Positions 1-9,245 of a stretch of 53,875 bases of DNA are shown here, piece by piece (position 1 is the first letter of the stretch; each line of letters starts with the position of its first letter). Position numbers and translations under genes: made by a program. Source of the stretch: Lachnospiraceae bacterium (lineage in GTDB: Bacteria; Bacillota; Clostridia; Lachnospirales; Lachnospiraceae). The stretch lies in assembly GCA_029063085.1 (NCBI GenBank), contig JAIDOW010000096.1, positions 1-53,875 on the forward strand, read 5' to 3'. The notes under the pieces were generated by a model. It was not told where the DNA came from. It made no database searches and was given only the letters and a program-made list of their open reading frames with translations.

Positions 1-107
1 ATGTTATACTATAACAAAAGAAATAGTTTTTTTACTACACTATAATGAATATACAATGTTTTTGTATGTTATTTTTTTAATTTACTATAACAGATAGGTG
101 GGATAAG

Positions 108-1247
108 ATGGACGAATATGGAAATGAAGAATTAACCGAAGCAGAATTGGAAGATATCCGAAGACAACGTGCCGCTGCAAGAAGACGTAAACTGGCAGCC
201 AGAGAGCGAAGACGCAAAAAAAGAATTCGTCAGGCCATTATCAGATGCAGTATGCTGCTTCTGATTGTTATCTTATTGATTACCGGAATTGTTAAAATGG
301 TTTCCGGTATCTGGAAACATTTTCACAAGGATAAAACTTCGGACAAAAAAACAGAGCAAATGACAGATAGCACCACAGAAGCGGTTACCACCGAAGAGGT
401 TAAGGCCGAAATTGATGAAGCCATTGTGGCAAAGGAGCTTCCTGCCGACCGGGAAGCAGCATTGGCATTATTGCAGACACAGGGCGAAACCGATCCTGAC
501 ATAAAGGCAATATGCGACAATGCAGCCGTATACTCTGATAAGATATTACAATGCCTGGCAGTTAATTCCGAAATGAAGCAGTTTGTAATAGATTACCCTG
601 CCAAAATCAGTATCGTGTTTGACGGGAATTTCAGTGTAGATGTGCCGGAAGACGAAGTTCCGCTCTTTTTACAGTTCGATGAAAAATGGGGTTATGCAGA
701 TTACGGGAATAATATCATCGGCATTAACGGTTGTGGACCAACCTGTCTGTCCATGGCATATGTCTACTTAAAAAAGGACGGTAATATGAACCCTATCAAA
801 GTCGCAGACTTCAGTGCCGCCAACGGACATTTAAATGAAAGTGGAGATACCAACTGGACATTAATGACTGATGGTGCTGTGTCTCTCGGACTGACCTCTG
901 AAGAAATCACCCTTAGTAAAGATTCCATTCTTTCCTCACTGGAAAACGGTAAAGTAGTCATCTGCTCCATGTCGCCGGGTGATTTTACCCGTAATGGGCA
1001 TTTTATACTGATTCGGGAATATAAAGACGGACTTTTCTATGTAAATGATCCCAATAGCGAAGCCAGAAGCCAGGTTGGCTGGGATTATGACCGGTTGAGC
1101 GAACAGATTTCCAATATGTGGGAGATAGGTGCCGGAAGCGACACTTCCAGTCAGCCAGACAATCCTGATTCCGACTCCAGCGAACAGACAACTCAAGCTG
1201 ATACTCAGGGGGACACTCAGACTAACAGTGAAACAGACGGTCAATAA
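108..1247 (+). CDS. Membrane-anchored C39-like cysteine peptidase
   Basis: Probable type II membrane protein of 379 aa with an extracellular papain-like domain. Residues 15-45 are very Arg/Lys-rich and would stay in the cytoplasm; one membrane segment lies at about 46-66. A Thr/Glu-rich stalk follows, then a C39_2-like domain at about 185-335. The likely catalytic residues are Cys209 in NGCGPTC, His298 in NGHFIL and Asp314 in VNDPNS. The C-terminal 45 residues are Ser/Thr/Gln/Asp-rich. Known members of this family are proteases or peptidase-like proteins at the cell surface; the substrate here is unknown. AGGTGGG at 96-102 supports the ATG at 108. A TATAAT at 41-46 could be the -10 element but no convincing -35 is visible. 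The gene stands alone and ends at a strong hairpin. It is not next to an ABC exporter or bacteriocin gene, so I do not call it a bacteriocin-processing enzyme. Confidence 0.8.
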   Translation: MDEYGNEELTEAELEDIRRQRAAARRRKLAARERRRKKRIRQAIIRCSMLLLIVILLITGIVKMVSGIWKHFHKDKTSDKKTEQMTDSTTEAVTTEEVKAEIDEAIVAKELPADREAALALLQTQGETDPDIKAICDNAAVYSDKILQCLAVNSEMKQFVIDYPAKISIVFDGNFSVDVPEDEVPLFLQFDEKWGYADYGNNIIGINGCGPTCLSMAYVYLKKDGNMNPIKVADFSAANGHLNESGDTNWTLMTDGAVSLGLTSEEITLSKDSILSSLENGKVVICSMSPGDFTRNGHFILIREYKDGLFYVNDPNSEARSQVGWDYDRLSEQISNMWEIGAGSDTSSQPDNPDSDSSEQTTQADTQGDTQTNSETDGQ

Positions 1248-1324
1248 TCCTTACGGCAGGATATCTTACACTAGCTATAACACGAATAATCCAGAGAATG
1301 ATTATTCTATACTATAATAACAGT

Positions 1325-1372
1325 GGGCGGTCATACCATGAAAAAAATCTTTCGTATGACCGCCCTTATTTT
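1325..1372. terminator. Terminator between convergent genes
   Basis: A perfect 12-bp stem (1325-1336 with 1354-1365) encloses a 17-nt loop and is followed by TTATTTTAG. It lies between the C39-like gene (+) and mntP (-) and could serve both strands. Confidence 0.8.
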
Positions 1373-1424
1373 AGCAAGCCAGATAAAAATTTAACGTCCC
1401 GTCTGATTCATTCTTTGTATTGTT

Positions 1425-2018
1425 TTAAGGCAGAACTCCAAAATGCTCCAGAAGAATTTTACAGGCTAATAAGACAAGAATCACTCCTCCCGCAAACTCT
1501 GCCTTATTTTTATATTTTGTCCCAAAAATATTTCCGATATGAATACCTGCCACTGCAATAACAAAAGTTGTAGCTGCAATCATGATACAAGCCCACAATG
1601 TGTTTATAAGTCTATCTGCGTCCCTGCATATAGATACCGGCACACAAGCAAATGTAATTCCCACTGCCAGCGCATCAATGCTGGTTGCCACCGCAAGCAT
1701 AAACATTTCTTTTACTTCCAGAGTATCTGTTTCCTCCTCTTCTTCACCGGACACTGCCTCCTTGATCATATCCCCACCGATACATATAAGCAATATAAAA
1801 GCAATCCACGGGGCAATCGCATTAATATAGGTTTTAAATTGTATTCCCAGCATATAGCCGATAAAAGGCATCAAACCCTGAAATCCACCAAACCACAGTC
1901 CTACTATCATGCATTTTCCCACTGTCGCTTTTTGCATGGCAAGTCCTTTACAGACTGATACCGCAAATGCATCCATCGACAAACCGACTGCTAATAGTAA
2001 CAATGTTGCAATATCCAT
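1425..2018 (-). CDS. mntP: Manganese efflux pump MntP
   Basis: MntP (YebN) family exporter that removes excess Mn2+ from the cytoplasm. The 197-aa protein is almost all hydrophobic, with about six membrane segments. It carries the two family repeats SMDAFAVS (near the N-terminus) and SIDALAVG (mid-protein), each with the essential Asp. The reading frame extends upstream to 2117, but that part encodes an unrelated hydrophobic stretch and would lie in the riboswitch leader. AAGGAG stands 7 nt before the ATG at 2018, with an alternative ATG at 2021, and the length from there matches the family. The gene is monocistronic, behind its own promoter and a Mn2+-type riboswitch, so high manganese should turn it on. 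Confidence 0.93.
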   Translation of the reverse strand: MDIATLLLLAVGLSMDAFAVSVCKGLAMQKATVGKCMIVGLWFGGFQGLMPFIGYMLGIQFKTYINAIAPWIAFILLICIGGDMIKEAVSGEEEEETDTLEVKEMFMLAVATSIDALAVGITFACVPVSICRDADRLINTLWACIMIAATTFVIAVAGIHIGNIFGTKYKNKAEFAGGVILVLLACKILLEHFGVLP

Positions 2019-2140
2019 CATTCTTCTCCTTTGCTTTATAAAATCATAGTCCGCCCAAAAATATAGAAAGAAAAAAAGACATATGTATAGCATAAAGCTA
2101 CACACAAGTCTCATCAATTAAGACAAACCAGATTCTAACA

Positions 2141-2204
2141 AATCAGTATGTTGGCTTGCCGCACATCCTTTACTTCCCCTGTGCCGACTACTCCCTTATA
2201 TGTT
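2141..2204 (-). promoter_or_regulatory. yybP-ykoY (Mn2+) riboswitch
   Basis: Read on the minus strand, the leader contains AAGGGAGTAG (2197-2188), a helical arm with CGGCACAGGGGAAG and GATGTGCGGC, and then CCAACATACTG (2154-2144). These are conserved parts of the yybP-ykoY fold: the GGGGAGUAG-like 5' loop and the ACAUACUG-like 3' segment. It starts at the predicted transcription start and lies upstream of mntP, a classic target. The assignment is by eye; the P1 helix is not clearly resolved. Confidence 0.78.
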
Positions 2205-2210
2205 TACATT

Positions 2211-2239
2211 ATTCTACTGTATAGACTGATATGTGTCAA
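2211..2239 (-). promoter_or_regulatory. Sigma-A promoter of mntP
   Basis: On the minus strand TTGACA (2239-2234), a 17-nt spacer and TAGAAT (2216-2211) form a near-consensus promoter. Transcription would begin near 2204, just before the riboswitch. Confidence 0.8.
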
Positions 2240-2468
2240 CTGTTTTATTTCTCTTCCTAAAGCATCCCCAGCAATCTAAACTCTATGACAATAAATTCAT
2301 CTCCTACATAATTCTCTTTCGTGCATAGGGAAATATGTCCCCTTATCTTTCATATCTGATATTTTTATTTCCTCCTGCAAAAAATAATTATCATACTTTG
2401 ATTGTTTTGACAAAAAGCAAGAAAAAGCCTGCAACACTCGTTATATTACCTTCAATTGAAAAATATTA

Positions 2469-3617
2469 TCAGGACATGAATACCTCAAAAAAATATGCAT
2501 CAAATAGTATCTTTTCCATTTCTCCCACTCCCTCAATATTTTCTTTTTCCAGATAATCGGATATCTCATCAAAATGTCCTGAAGCGCCAACACCAGTGGG
2601 ATTAAAACCAATCAAATGTGCCGTTTCGTGAAATAATGTATCCTTCATCGCCCTCTTATCAGGACATGCATCAAAATTCACTGTTATTGTGTTATAATCC
2701 CCTCCTGTCGCTATCAGGGAATCTGCCATAAGTGCAGCAGGCGTTGATCCATTATTGCTGCTTGTACCATAAATGGAAGTAACCCCTGCACTGTCACAGC
2801 AAATATTAATTGCAATACTCCGAAATTTGTCTTGTGCCTTATGCATAATCATTTCAGCCTGTTCCACAGTCGCTGTATATGCTTGTCTGGGATCTCGTCC
2901 CGGAATTTGTCTCGTACTTATTAAACGTGCCATTGCTTCATCAAAAATTGGTCCAAGCATATCCTGACTTACCTTTGTAATGTAAGTATCTATATTATTC
3001 ATACTGTTTATCACTTCGTCACAGGCTTCATTAAAGAGTCTTATTTTATCCTCTGGCACCCTCCTAGTATAAAAAATTTTAAAAGGAGTTTTTTCTGTCT
3101 TCCTCTGAATAATAGTCGGCTTTTGGGCATCATAATCTGCCTCTGTATAAAGCATTTCATTCTTCATATACATAAACATTAGTTGACTGAAAGACTCTCT
3201 GATTTTGGCTTCATTGATCTCTTCATATCGTCCGTTCGCTTCATTCCATGTGGCAACTGGAGTATCTCCCACTCTCAATTTTCCATCTTTGTAATGAAAC
3301 CCTCTTATAATATTCTCTGCAAATGTTACCAGAGCTTCCGCTTCCTCATCATCCAACTGAAAAATCCTGCACAGCAATGGAGCCAAAGCTGCTACCTGCT
3401 GTTCCCGATCATCCTTACTCATTGCACTTATAAAAGAATCTACTATTTCATCCGGTTCCTTTTGAATAACAGGCTGTACCTGCACAGATTTATTTGTCTT
3501 CCTCTGTATCCTGATATCTCTATATAAGCCTTCCTCCAGAGTTTTTGACTGCTCCTCATCGGTATGCTTCTTTTTATTGACAGTGTACTCTATATCTTTT
3601 TGCTTTTGCTCATACAT
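2469..3617 (-). CDS. Unrecognised HExxH putative metalloprotein
   Basis: I do not recognise this 382-aa protein. It has no signal peptide or membrane segment. The N-terminal 60 residues are charged and contain IQRKT at about 37-41, and IQRKT recurs at 170-174. Repeated IQRK motifs are also common in DUF4157-type proteins linked to contractile injection systems, but that family's core domain is not evident here. A zinc-binding HETAH lies at 330-334 followed by LIG, close to the metzincin pattern HExxHxxGxxH but without the last His. A GHFDEISDY stretch 13-21 residues later could give a third ligand. The start is one of two adjacent ATGs (3620 or 3617) behind GAGGTG. The gene begins 22 nt after the stop of the EAL gene and is probably cotranscribed with it. 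About 270 nt without a gene follow, up to the mntP control region. Confidence 0.6.
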   Translation of the reverse strand: MYEQKQKDIEYTVNKKKHTDEEQSKTLEEGLYRDIRIQRKTNKSVQVQPVIQKEPDEIVDSFISAMSKDDREQQVAALAPLLCRIFQLDDEEAEALVTFAENIIRGFHYKDGKLRVGDTPVATWNEANGRYEEINEAKIRESFSQLMFMYMKNEMLYTEADYDAQKPTIIQRKTEKTPFKIFYTRRVPEDKIRLFNEACDEVINSMNNIDTYITKVSQDMLGPIFDEAMARLISTRQIPGRDPRQAYTATVEQAEMIMHKAQDKFRSIAINICCDSAGVTSIYGTSSNNGSTPAALMADSLIATGGDYNTITVNFDACPDKRAMKDTLFHETAHLIGFNPTGVGASGHFDEISDYLEKENIEGVGEMEKILFDAYFFEVFMS

Positions 3618-3639
3618 CATGATCACCTCAATTTTTTCG

Positions 3640-5292
3640 TTAGCTCTTATGGAGTAGTTTATCAAACTCCTCCGCAGTCATCGGCTTTGCATAGTAAAAT
3701 CCCTGTGCCTTATCACAGCCACAATCGCCCAAAAATTCTGCCTGTTCTTTTGTCTCTACACCTTCCGCTATCAAATCCAGCCCAATCGCCTTTGTCATCC
3801 TGATAGTATGCTCCACGATCTTCTGCCCTCTTGCAGAACCGATAAAATCCTGCAAAAATCCCCTGTCAATCTTAATAACATCAAACCGTGTGTCTTTTAG
3901 CATATTAAGAGAGGAATAGCCGGAACCAAAATCATCCATAAGCAAGGTATATCCATTCTCCTTTAACATAGATACACCTTCTGCTATGCCTTCCTCTTCC
4001 ACAGTTTCCGTAATCTCTATCTCAAGATATTCTTTGGGTATCCGGTATTTATTGATCAGATCATTCAACACACGGATGAATTCCATATCCCTTAAATGCC
4101 GCCTGGATACATTGACAGAAATTGGCAATGGCTCTTTTCCCATATCTATCCATTTCCTGATCAATTTGCAGGCTTCTTCCCATATATACTGATCCATTTT
4201 AATAACAAAACCATTCTGTTCAAACAGCGGGACAAAATCCATTGGCGGAATCAATCCTTTTTCCGGATGAATCCAGCGGACCAAAGCCTCCGCTCCAATC
4301 ATCCTTTCTTCACCGATACTGTACTTAGGCTGTAAATACATGACAAACTCACCATTTTTCAATGCCTTTTCCATATTGTCTTCAACGAACTTTTTGATAC
4401 GGACGCTCTCCTTCATCTTTTCTTCATAAAAAGCAATATGTGTCAATGCATTACCTTTAATACTTTGCCGTGCCAAGGCAGCAGCATCACCATAAATCCT
4501 CAGATTGTTATGTATATCCTCCACCGCACAAACACCATAAACAAGGGTATAATCAATTCCCTTATATCCAAGCAGCTTGCTATCAAGTACATCGATAAAA
4601 CGGTAGATATCCTCTGAGGTTACATAAGGTGTGATAATCATAAATACATCCGCAGTCAGTCTGGCATACAACTGATGCTCGTTACAGATCAGTTTCAGGG
4701 TATGTATAAAATAATTAAGCATCTCATCCCCAAACGCCTCGCCAAATTGTTCATTAATCAGCTTAAACTTTGCCACATCAAACTGAACCAGTGCATATTT
4801 CCAATCCGGATGTTTTTCCATAATCTCCTTCGCACCATTTGCAAAATATGTTGGGTTTTTGTCGTTAGTTATAGTCTGTGCAAGCTGGATACGGTAAATC
4901 TCCTCCGGGTCCAATTCCTGTATCTCTAACACCATCTTACAAACCGCACCGGTTTCATCCTTCATAAGATGGCAGTTTATCCCGCAATAACAATAAAAAT
5001 CTCCCTCTGCTTTCAGGTGTAATGCTACTCCCAGCTTATTCTCCAGCACAGGAGCATACTTTCTGGCACCTGCCATTCCCGACCGTATTTTACTGACAAA
5101 AGTATTACATAAGGTTCTATCCGCTTCCAGCACAATATCTTCCAAACCGTCTAATCCTTTATCCAGGAGAATCTTTTTCGAAAAAGAGCGGTTCCCTTCT
5201 TCCACTAATTCCCAGCCCTGATTCTTCTTCCAAAACATTGTAAATACATTCTCATCTGATAAAAAAACCTCTGCCACTTCTTCAAATGCCAT
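3640..5292 (-). CDS. c-di-GMP phosphodiesterase (degenerate GGDEF plus EAL)
   Basis: Predicted cytoplasmic c-di-GMP hydrolase of 550 aa. The N-terminal 135 residues resemble a PAS-like sensor. A GGDEF-like domain follows at about 160-290, but its active-site loop reads LTADVF (212-217), so it should not make c-di-GMP and may only bind nucleotide. The EAL domain at about 305-545 looks active: EALVRW at 335-340, NVSRRHL, EITET, DDFGSGYSSL and EGVET supply the metal- and substrate-binding residues. AGGAGGGG before the ATG at 5292 fixes the start; the frame extends six codons further with no ribosome site. It precedes the HExxH protein gene by 22 nt. Confidence 0.9.
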   Translation of the reverse strand: MAFEEVAEVFLSDENVFTMFWKKNQGWELVEEGNRSFSKKILLDKGLDGLEDIVLEADRTLCNTFVSKIRSGMAGARKYAPVLENKLGVALHLKAEGDFYCYCGINCHLMKDETGAVCKMVLEIQELDPEEIYRIQLAQTITNDKNPTYFANGAKEIMEKHPDWKYALVQFDVAKFKLINEQFGEAFGDEMLNYFIHTLKLICNEHQLYARLTADVFMIITPYVTSEDIYRFIDVLDSKLLGYKGIDYTLVYGVCAVEDIHNNLRIYGDAAALARQSIKGNALTHIAFYEEKMKESVRIKKFVEDNMEKALKNGEFVMYLQPKYSIGEERMIGAEALVRWIHPEKGLIPPMDFVPLFEQNGFVIKMDQYIWEEACKLIRKWIDMGKEPLPISVNVSRRHLRDMEFIRVLNDLINKYRIPKEYLEIEITETVEEEGIAEGVSMLKENGYTLLMDDFGSGYSSLNMLKDTRFDVIKIDRGFLQDFIGSARGQKIVEHTIRMTKAIGLDLIAEGVETKEQAEFLGDCGCDKAQGFYYAKPMTAEEFDKLLHKS

Positions 5293-5419
5293 AGATTCCC
5301 CTCCTATCATATTACCATATATCTCCTAGTCAGACACCTTACGCTCTTTGTTTATTAAGCACTATTCTAACAAAATATCCTTCCTTTGTCATCTGTATCT
5401 TATCCCCAAAAACAGGAAT

Positions 5420-6079
5420 CTACTCATCTAATCCGTTTTTTACCGCATAAACTGCCAGCTGGGTCCTGTCTTTTAATGACAGCTTTTCCAACAGCTTTGA
5501 AATCTGGTTTCTCACTGTCCCTTCTGCCAGAAATAAAATCTCTGCAATTTCCCTGTTATCGTTCCCCTGTGCAATCAGTTTTAACACATCTCTTTCTCTG
5601 CCAGTAAGTGCTGCGGCAACGGATTCCTGCTTTTTTGTCTCTTTTCTTCCCGCTGCCTGCTCTATCCGGTTTCGCATAACACGGTACACCCCATCACCAA
5701 AAATATTCATGCCCGCATATATGCTTTTAACGGAAGCGATTACCTTTTCATCTTCCATTTCTTTTAATATGTAGCCATCTGCACCACTTGCCAGTGCCTT
5801 TTCAATCGTCTCCTCATCGTCAAAGGTTGTCAGCACCAATACCCGCACATCTTCCAGTTTTTCCTTAATTGCGTGAATCCCGTATGCACCATCATAATCC
5901 GGCATACGCATATCCATCAACACCACATCCGGCGTAAACACCCTGCTCTTTTCATATGCCTCTTTTCCGTTTTCAGCCAGTGCTACTACTTCTATCCCAT
6001 CATCCTGTTCCAAAACCGCCTTCAAGCCCTGCCTTAAAATCATAATATCATCTGCAATTAACACTTTAATCTTTTCCAT
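5420..6079 (-). CDS. NarL/LuxR-type response regulator
   Basis: Two-component DNA-binding regulator of 219 aa. The receiver domain occupies about 1-125, with the acidic pair DD near residue 10, the phospho-acceptor Asp in VVLMDMRMPD and the conserved Lys in LKEMEDEK. A LuxR-type helix-turn-helix fills the C-terminus (LTGRERDVLKLIAQG, then EGTVRNQISKLLEKL). AGAGGAA lies before the ATG. It is the last gene of the three-gene signalling unit; 122 nt separate it from the kinase gene. The kinase is its likely partner. Target promoters are unknown, though the co-encoded membrane protein is a natural candidate. Confidence 0.93.
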   Translation of the reverse strand: MEKIKVLIADDIMILRQGLKAVLEQDDGIEVVALAENGKEAYEKSRVFTPDVVLMDMRMPDYDGAYGIHAIKEKLEDVRVLVLTTFDDEETIEKALASGADGYILKEMEDEKVIASVKSIYAGMNIFGDGVYRVMRNRIEQAAGRKETKKQESVAAALTGRERDVLKLIAQGNDNREIAEILFLAEGTVRNQISKLLEKLSLKDRTQLAVYAVKNGLDE

Positions 6080-6201
6080 TCCGCACTTCCTCTTGTAACC
6101 GGTTCTACTTTAACAAACTCCATTCTTGCCAACTTCTACAAACTACCTGTACTCCCCTTCTACCCGCTTTTCTCCTATAGAAATCAAGTATATTCCTATA
6201 T

Positions 6202-7509
6202 TTAGACCGGAAGCTTTACTCTTGTTAAGAAACCCTCTCCCTTCGACGAAATAAACTTAACAGTCCCATTTTGTGCCTTTACCCGCTCCCTGATTCCCCG
6301 CACTCCGTTGCTTTCCATAATTGCATCACAGCCTTTTCCATCATCCCCGATTATCAGTTCCACACTTTCCGGCTGAAATCTCAGAATAATCTCAAGCCTG
6401 GACGCCTGTGCATACTTCAGGGTATTGGTGACGGATTCTCTAACCGTATCATATATAACCCTTGATAAATGGGAATATTTTTCTGAATCCTCTCCCTGCA
6501 CCGTCACTTCCACAGAAATTTCCTTTACCTGGTCTGCCAGCTGCATAACCCCCTGAGTAACCAGCTCATAAGATGCTTCTCTCCTCAGCTGGTTAATAGA
6601 TTCCCGAAGTTCTTTTATTCCTTGACTGGTAAGCTCCCTTGCCTGATTCAGATATTCCTGCGTCTTGTTTCTCTCCTGATTTTTATCCGCAATCTGTGCT
6701 AACTTCATATAAGACTGAATCATGGTAAGGGTATGTCCCGCCGTATCATGAACCTGCTGGGCAATCCTGTTTCTCTCCTTCTCCAGCAGGAATTTTTCAT
6801 TTGTTATGATCAGCTCTCTTTTCAGATCCAAAAAACGGTATTTTATTGTAGCCCGCAATATTAAGATAACGGATACCCCAAAACCGAGAGGTGTAATATC
6901 AAAAGCCGACTGTACCAGTCCTGTCAGATAAATAACATTTAAAAATACCGGGATCAGCACCGAAGCTGCCACAAGTCCCTTTGCCTGCCTGCTGTCCTTA
7001 TGTTTGACCAAGTCCTTATAAAGAAGAACTGCTCCGGCTATTACAAATCCATAAGTCATCGCTACATTTGTATAAAAAAATATGCCATGTCGAATTTCTC
7101 CAAATGCAAAATTGGCATAATACAGATGGTGCCATCCATTCGTCAGTACCAGAAAATAATGAACAACAGATAAAAAAACAGGAAGATATCTGCGTACCTT
7201 ATGGCACTCCTTTCCTGTATATAAAACCGCAAAATAATACCAGAAAACACCGATGAAACAAATACCCAGATTTCCAAGAAGATACGCTGCGATCAGTTCA
7301 TTTTTTGTATCAGCCAGCAAAATTAAAACCTGTGAGCTGCACCAAATGACTGCCAGCCCCTGACAGACAAGAAAGATTCTGTTATACTTCTCTTCTTTCC
7401 CCCTTAGGAGCAGTACTGCCATGCTAAAGCATACTGCTCCCATAACCAGCATATAGATGATTCCCAATACAAATGCCATAACTATATTCTCCTCAACTGT
7501 CCCAGCCAT
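6202..7509 (-). CDS. Sensor histidine kinase with 7TM sensor
   Basis: Histidine kinase of 435 aa. The N-terminal 220 residues form about seven membrane segments, as in the 7TM-type kinase sensors of Firmicutes. A coiled linker follows, then a HisKA_3 dimerisation domain with the phospho-acceptor His254 in QQVHDTAGHT. The HATPase domain carries RESVTNTLKYA (N box) and GDDGKGCD (G box). The type matches NarL-family regulators, and one is encoded just downstream. Start choice is open: the ATG at 7509 has a weak GGGTGAG, while the ATG at 7479 follows GAGGAG. The gene starts 18 nt after the upstream membrane-protein gene. The signal is unknown. Confidence 0.9.
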   Translation of the reverse strand: MAGTVEENIVMAFVLGIIYMLVMGAVCFSMAVLLLRGKEEKYNRIFLVCQGLAVIWCSSQVLILLADTKNELIAAYLLGNLGICFIGVFWYYFAVLYTGKECHKVRRYLPVFLSVVHYFLVLTNGWHHLYYANFAFGEIRHGIFFYTNVAMTYGFVIAGAVLLYKDLVKHKDSRQAKGLVAASVLIPVFLNVIYLTGLVQSAFDITPLGFGVSVILILRATIKYRFLDLKRELIITNEKFLLEKERNRIAQQVHDTAGHTLTMIQSYMKLAQIADKNQERNKTQEYLNQARELTSQGIKELRESINQLRREASYELVTQGVMQLADQVKEISVEVTVQGEDSEKYSHLSRVIYDTVRESVTNTLKYAQASRLEIILRFQPESVELIIGDDGKGCDAIMESNGVRGIRERVKAQNGTVKFISSKGEGFLTRVKLPV

Positions 7510-7527
7510 GTCAGCTCATCTCACCCA

Positions 7528-9060
7528 TCAGCTATCTTTTTCCTGCTTAATCGCCACCAGAATCAGAATCACTCCTGCTGCAAACAGATATACCCACCAC
7601 TCAATACTCAGCCAGAAATCCCTCGTAACATAAAGCACCAGCAAAACCAATGTTACCGAAGACGCTATAACGTATTCTTTATGATTTGTAATCGCTGCTA
7701 CCAATAGTATGATCGCACCGACTGCCCCAAGGATCAAAACATTGATCAGACCTGCATTTTCTCCCAGAAGATTTCTAAGCAGCAGTACCGCCAGCAGACA
7801 GCATGTAGACACAAACTGGACCTTTCTGATATCTTCTTTTTTATCATACCAAACGAAACCCAAAAGAACAACGCCTATTCCAAATAAAAAGCAATTCCAT
7901 TCCACAATATATTCTCTTTGTATATCAAAAAACGGCTGACTATATACCCCCATGATTCCTGCCGGCAATGCAATACTCCAGAGAATGGATTTTGCCGTCT
8001 GATTTTCTATAAATAGTGATACTGTTACAATACTTATTACGCTCAACAGATAAAATATCATCATATGCGTCTGTGCATTTTGGGATGCCATCCACATAAG
8101 AATACCAGAAAATGCCTGAAGCCCTGCTGCCATTTTCAATGCCTTTTCCATATTTCCCTGTACCTTCTTTTCCCTCAATGACACACACCACAGCACTGCC
8201 ATCATTGCAAAAGAAAACGGGAAATATACCGTATTCCATGTGGAATCTGTTTTTCCAAAAATATTCCTTACATATATACTCATCTGATAGACAAACAATT
8301 GAATAAACGGTACCAGTATTCCAAAAGAAAACTGAATATAGAACAATTCCTTATGGTGCATATAAAATACAACAATAAGATTAACACATATAAAAACTGT
8401 AATGATTGCAGCCATCCAATACTGTTCTAAATTCTCCCATAGTACAATTGCTCCCTGAAGTGCCAGAAAAAAATATATCATTTCATGAATCAGATAAATA
8501 CATCTGATACTGCATCTCAACCCCTCCTGTCCGGTTTCCTTTGTCTTCTCATAGTAGTCCACAGCAGCCAGGAATAGAACATACACTCCTGACATCAATA
8601 AAAATGGTCCGGTCTCCAACTCTAACATTAACTCTGTGCAGATCACAGCTCCATCCATTATAATAGCAGCCATACTAAATTCAAAACCTTTTTTGCAGAC
8701 CATTAATCTGATCAAAACAGGTACCAGCATAGCCAAATCTGCCATCAGCATATAAAATGCATTGATGGGAAAAAAAAGCGTATCCTGTCCAAATAAACCG
8801 GTCATCACGGATAAGGTAAAAAATCCGGTAAATACTACCCCCAGATAAAACAACAGCCTTTCTGTTCTCTTCAACTTTGGATTCCCTGAAACTTTTACGG
8901 AAGCCGTAAACAGTCCCACCATACTGCCAAACAGAAGCATCCGTTTTCCCGACTCCGGTAAATACTTCCATGCAGTCGTCACAAAAATACCGCCTGCAAT
9001 TACGATAAAGACTACACCTACCACCATTAAAAATATTGAAATCTGTTTTTTCTCTTTCAT
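7528..9060 (-). CDS. Polytopic membrane protein, DUF2157-like N-terminus
   Basis: Integral membrane protein of 510 aa with roughly fourteen hydrophobic segments and no recognisable catalytic motif. The N-terminus (two membrane helices with an AWKYLP segment between them) resembles the start of DUF2157 proteins, but I am not sure of membership. AGAGGTG lies 8 nt before the ATG at 9060; the frame runs further upstream without a ribosome site. It is the first gene of an operon with the kinase and regulator, so it may sense the signal together with the 7TM kinase or be what they control. Large antisense and out-of-frame readings over this gene are shadows. Confidence 0.8.
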   Translation of the reverse strand: MKEKKQISIFLMVVGVVFIVIAGGIFVTTAWKYLPESGKRMLLFGSMVGLFTASVKVSGNPKLKRTERLLFYLGVVFTGFFTLSVMTGLFGQDTLFFPINAFYMLMADLAMLVPVLIRLMVCKKGFEFSMAAIIMDGAVICTELMLELETGPFLLMSGVYVLFLAAVDYYEKTKETGQEGLRCSIRCIYLIHEMIYFFLALQGAIVLWENLEQYWMAAIITVFICVNLIVVFYMHHKELFYIQFSFGILVPFIQLFVYQMSIYVRNIFGKTDSTWNTVYFPFSFAMMAVLWCVSLREKKVQGNMEKALKMAAGLQAFSGILMWMASQNAQTHMMIFYLLSVISIVTVSLFIENQTAKSILWSIALPAGIMGVYSQPFFDIQREYIVEWNCFLFGIGVVLLGFVWYDKKEDIRKVQFVSTCCLLAVLLLRNLLGENAGLINVLILGAVGAIILLVAAITNHKEYVIASSVTLVLLVLYVTRDFWLSIEWWVYLFAAGVILILVAIKQEKDS

Positions 9061-9194
9061 AATAAACACCTCTTTCTGTATACTGTTCCATAATCGTTGA
9101 CTGGCAGCCTTCATGCCTGCTGATTAAGTCCTTGTTATATCTACAGTATACAGGGATTCTTCCCATCCGGTCAGATGCCATCTGTCACAACGTC

Positions 9195-9222
9195 AAAAAA
9201 AAGACAGTGACAAATGTCACTG
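9195..9222 (-). terminator. Terminator of the AlsT-type gene
   Basis: The inverted repeat CAGTGACA/TGTCACTG (9205-9212 and 9215-9222) is followed on the minus strand by a run of eight T (9202-9195). It lies just beyond the symporter stop codon. Confidence 0.85.
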
Positions 9223-9245
9223 CCTCCGCTGTTTTATCATGATCT

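Noticed and set aside
1425-2117. Longer MntP with 33 extra N-terminal residues
   Set aside because: The extension lies in the riboswitch leader and lacks a ribosome site; AAGGAG marks the start at 2018.
7940-8239. A 99-codon minus-strand frame
   Set aside because: Lies wholly inside the membrane-protein gene in another frame, with no ribosome site.
8681-9181. A 166-codon minus-strand frame overlapping the start of the DUF2157-like gene
   Set aside because: It is out of frame with the 510-aa gene, which has the ribosome site and continuous membrane segments; the alternative protein has no coherent features.
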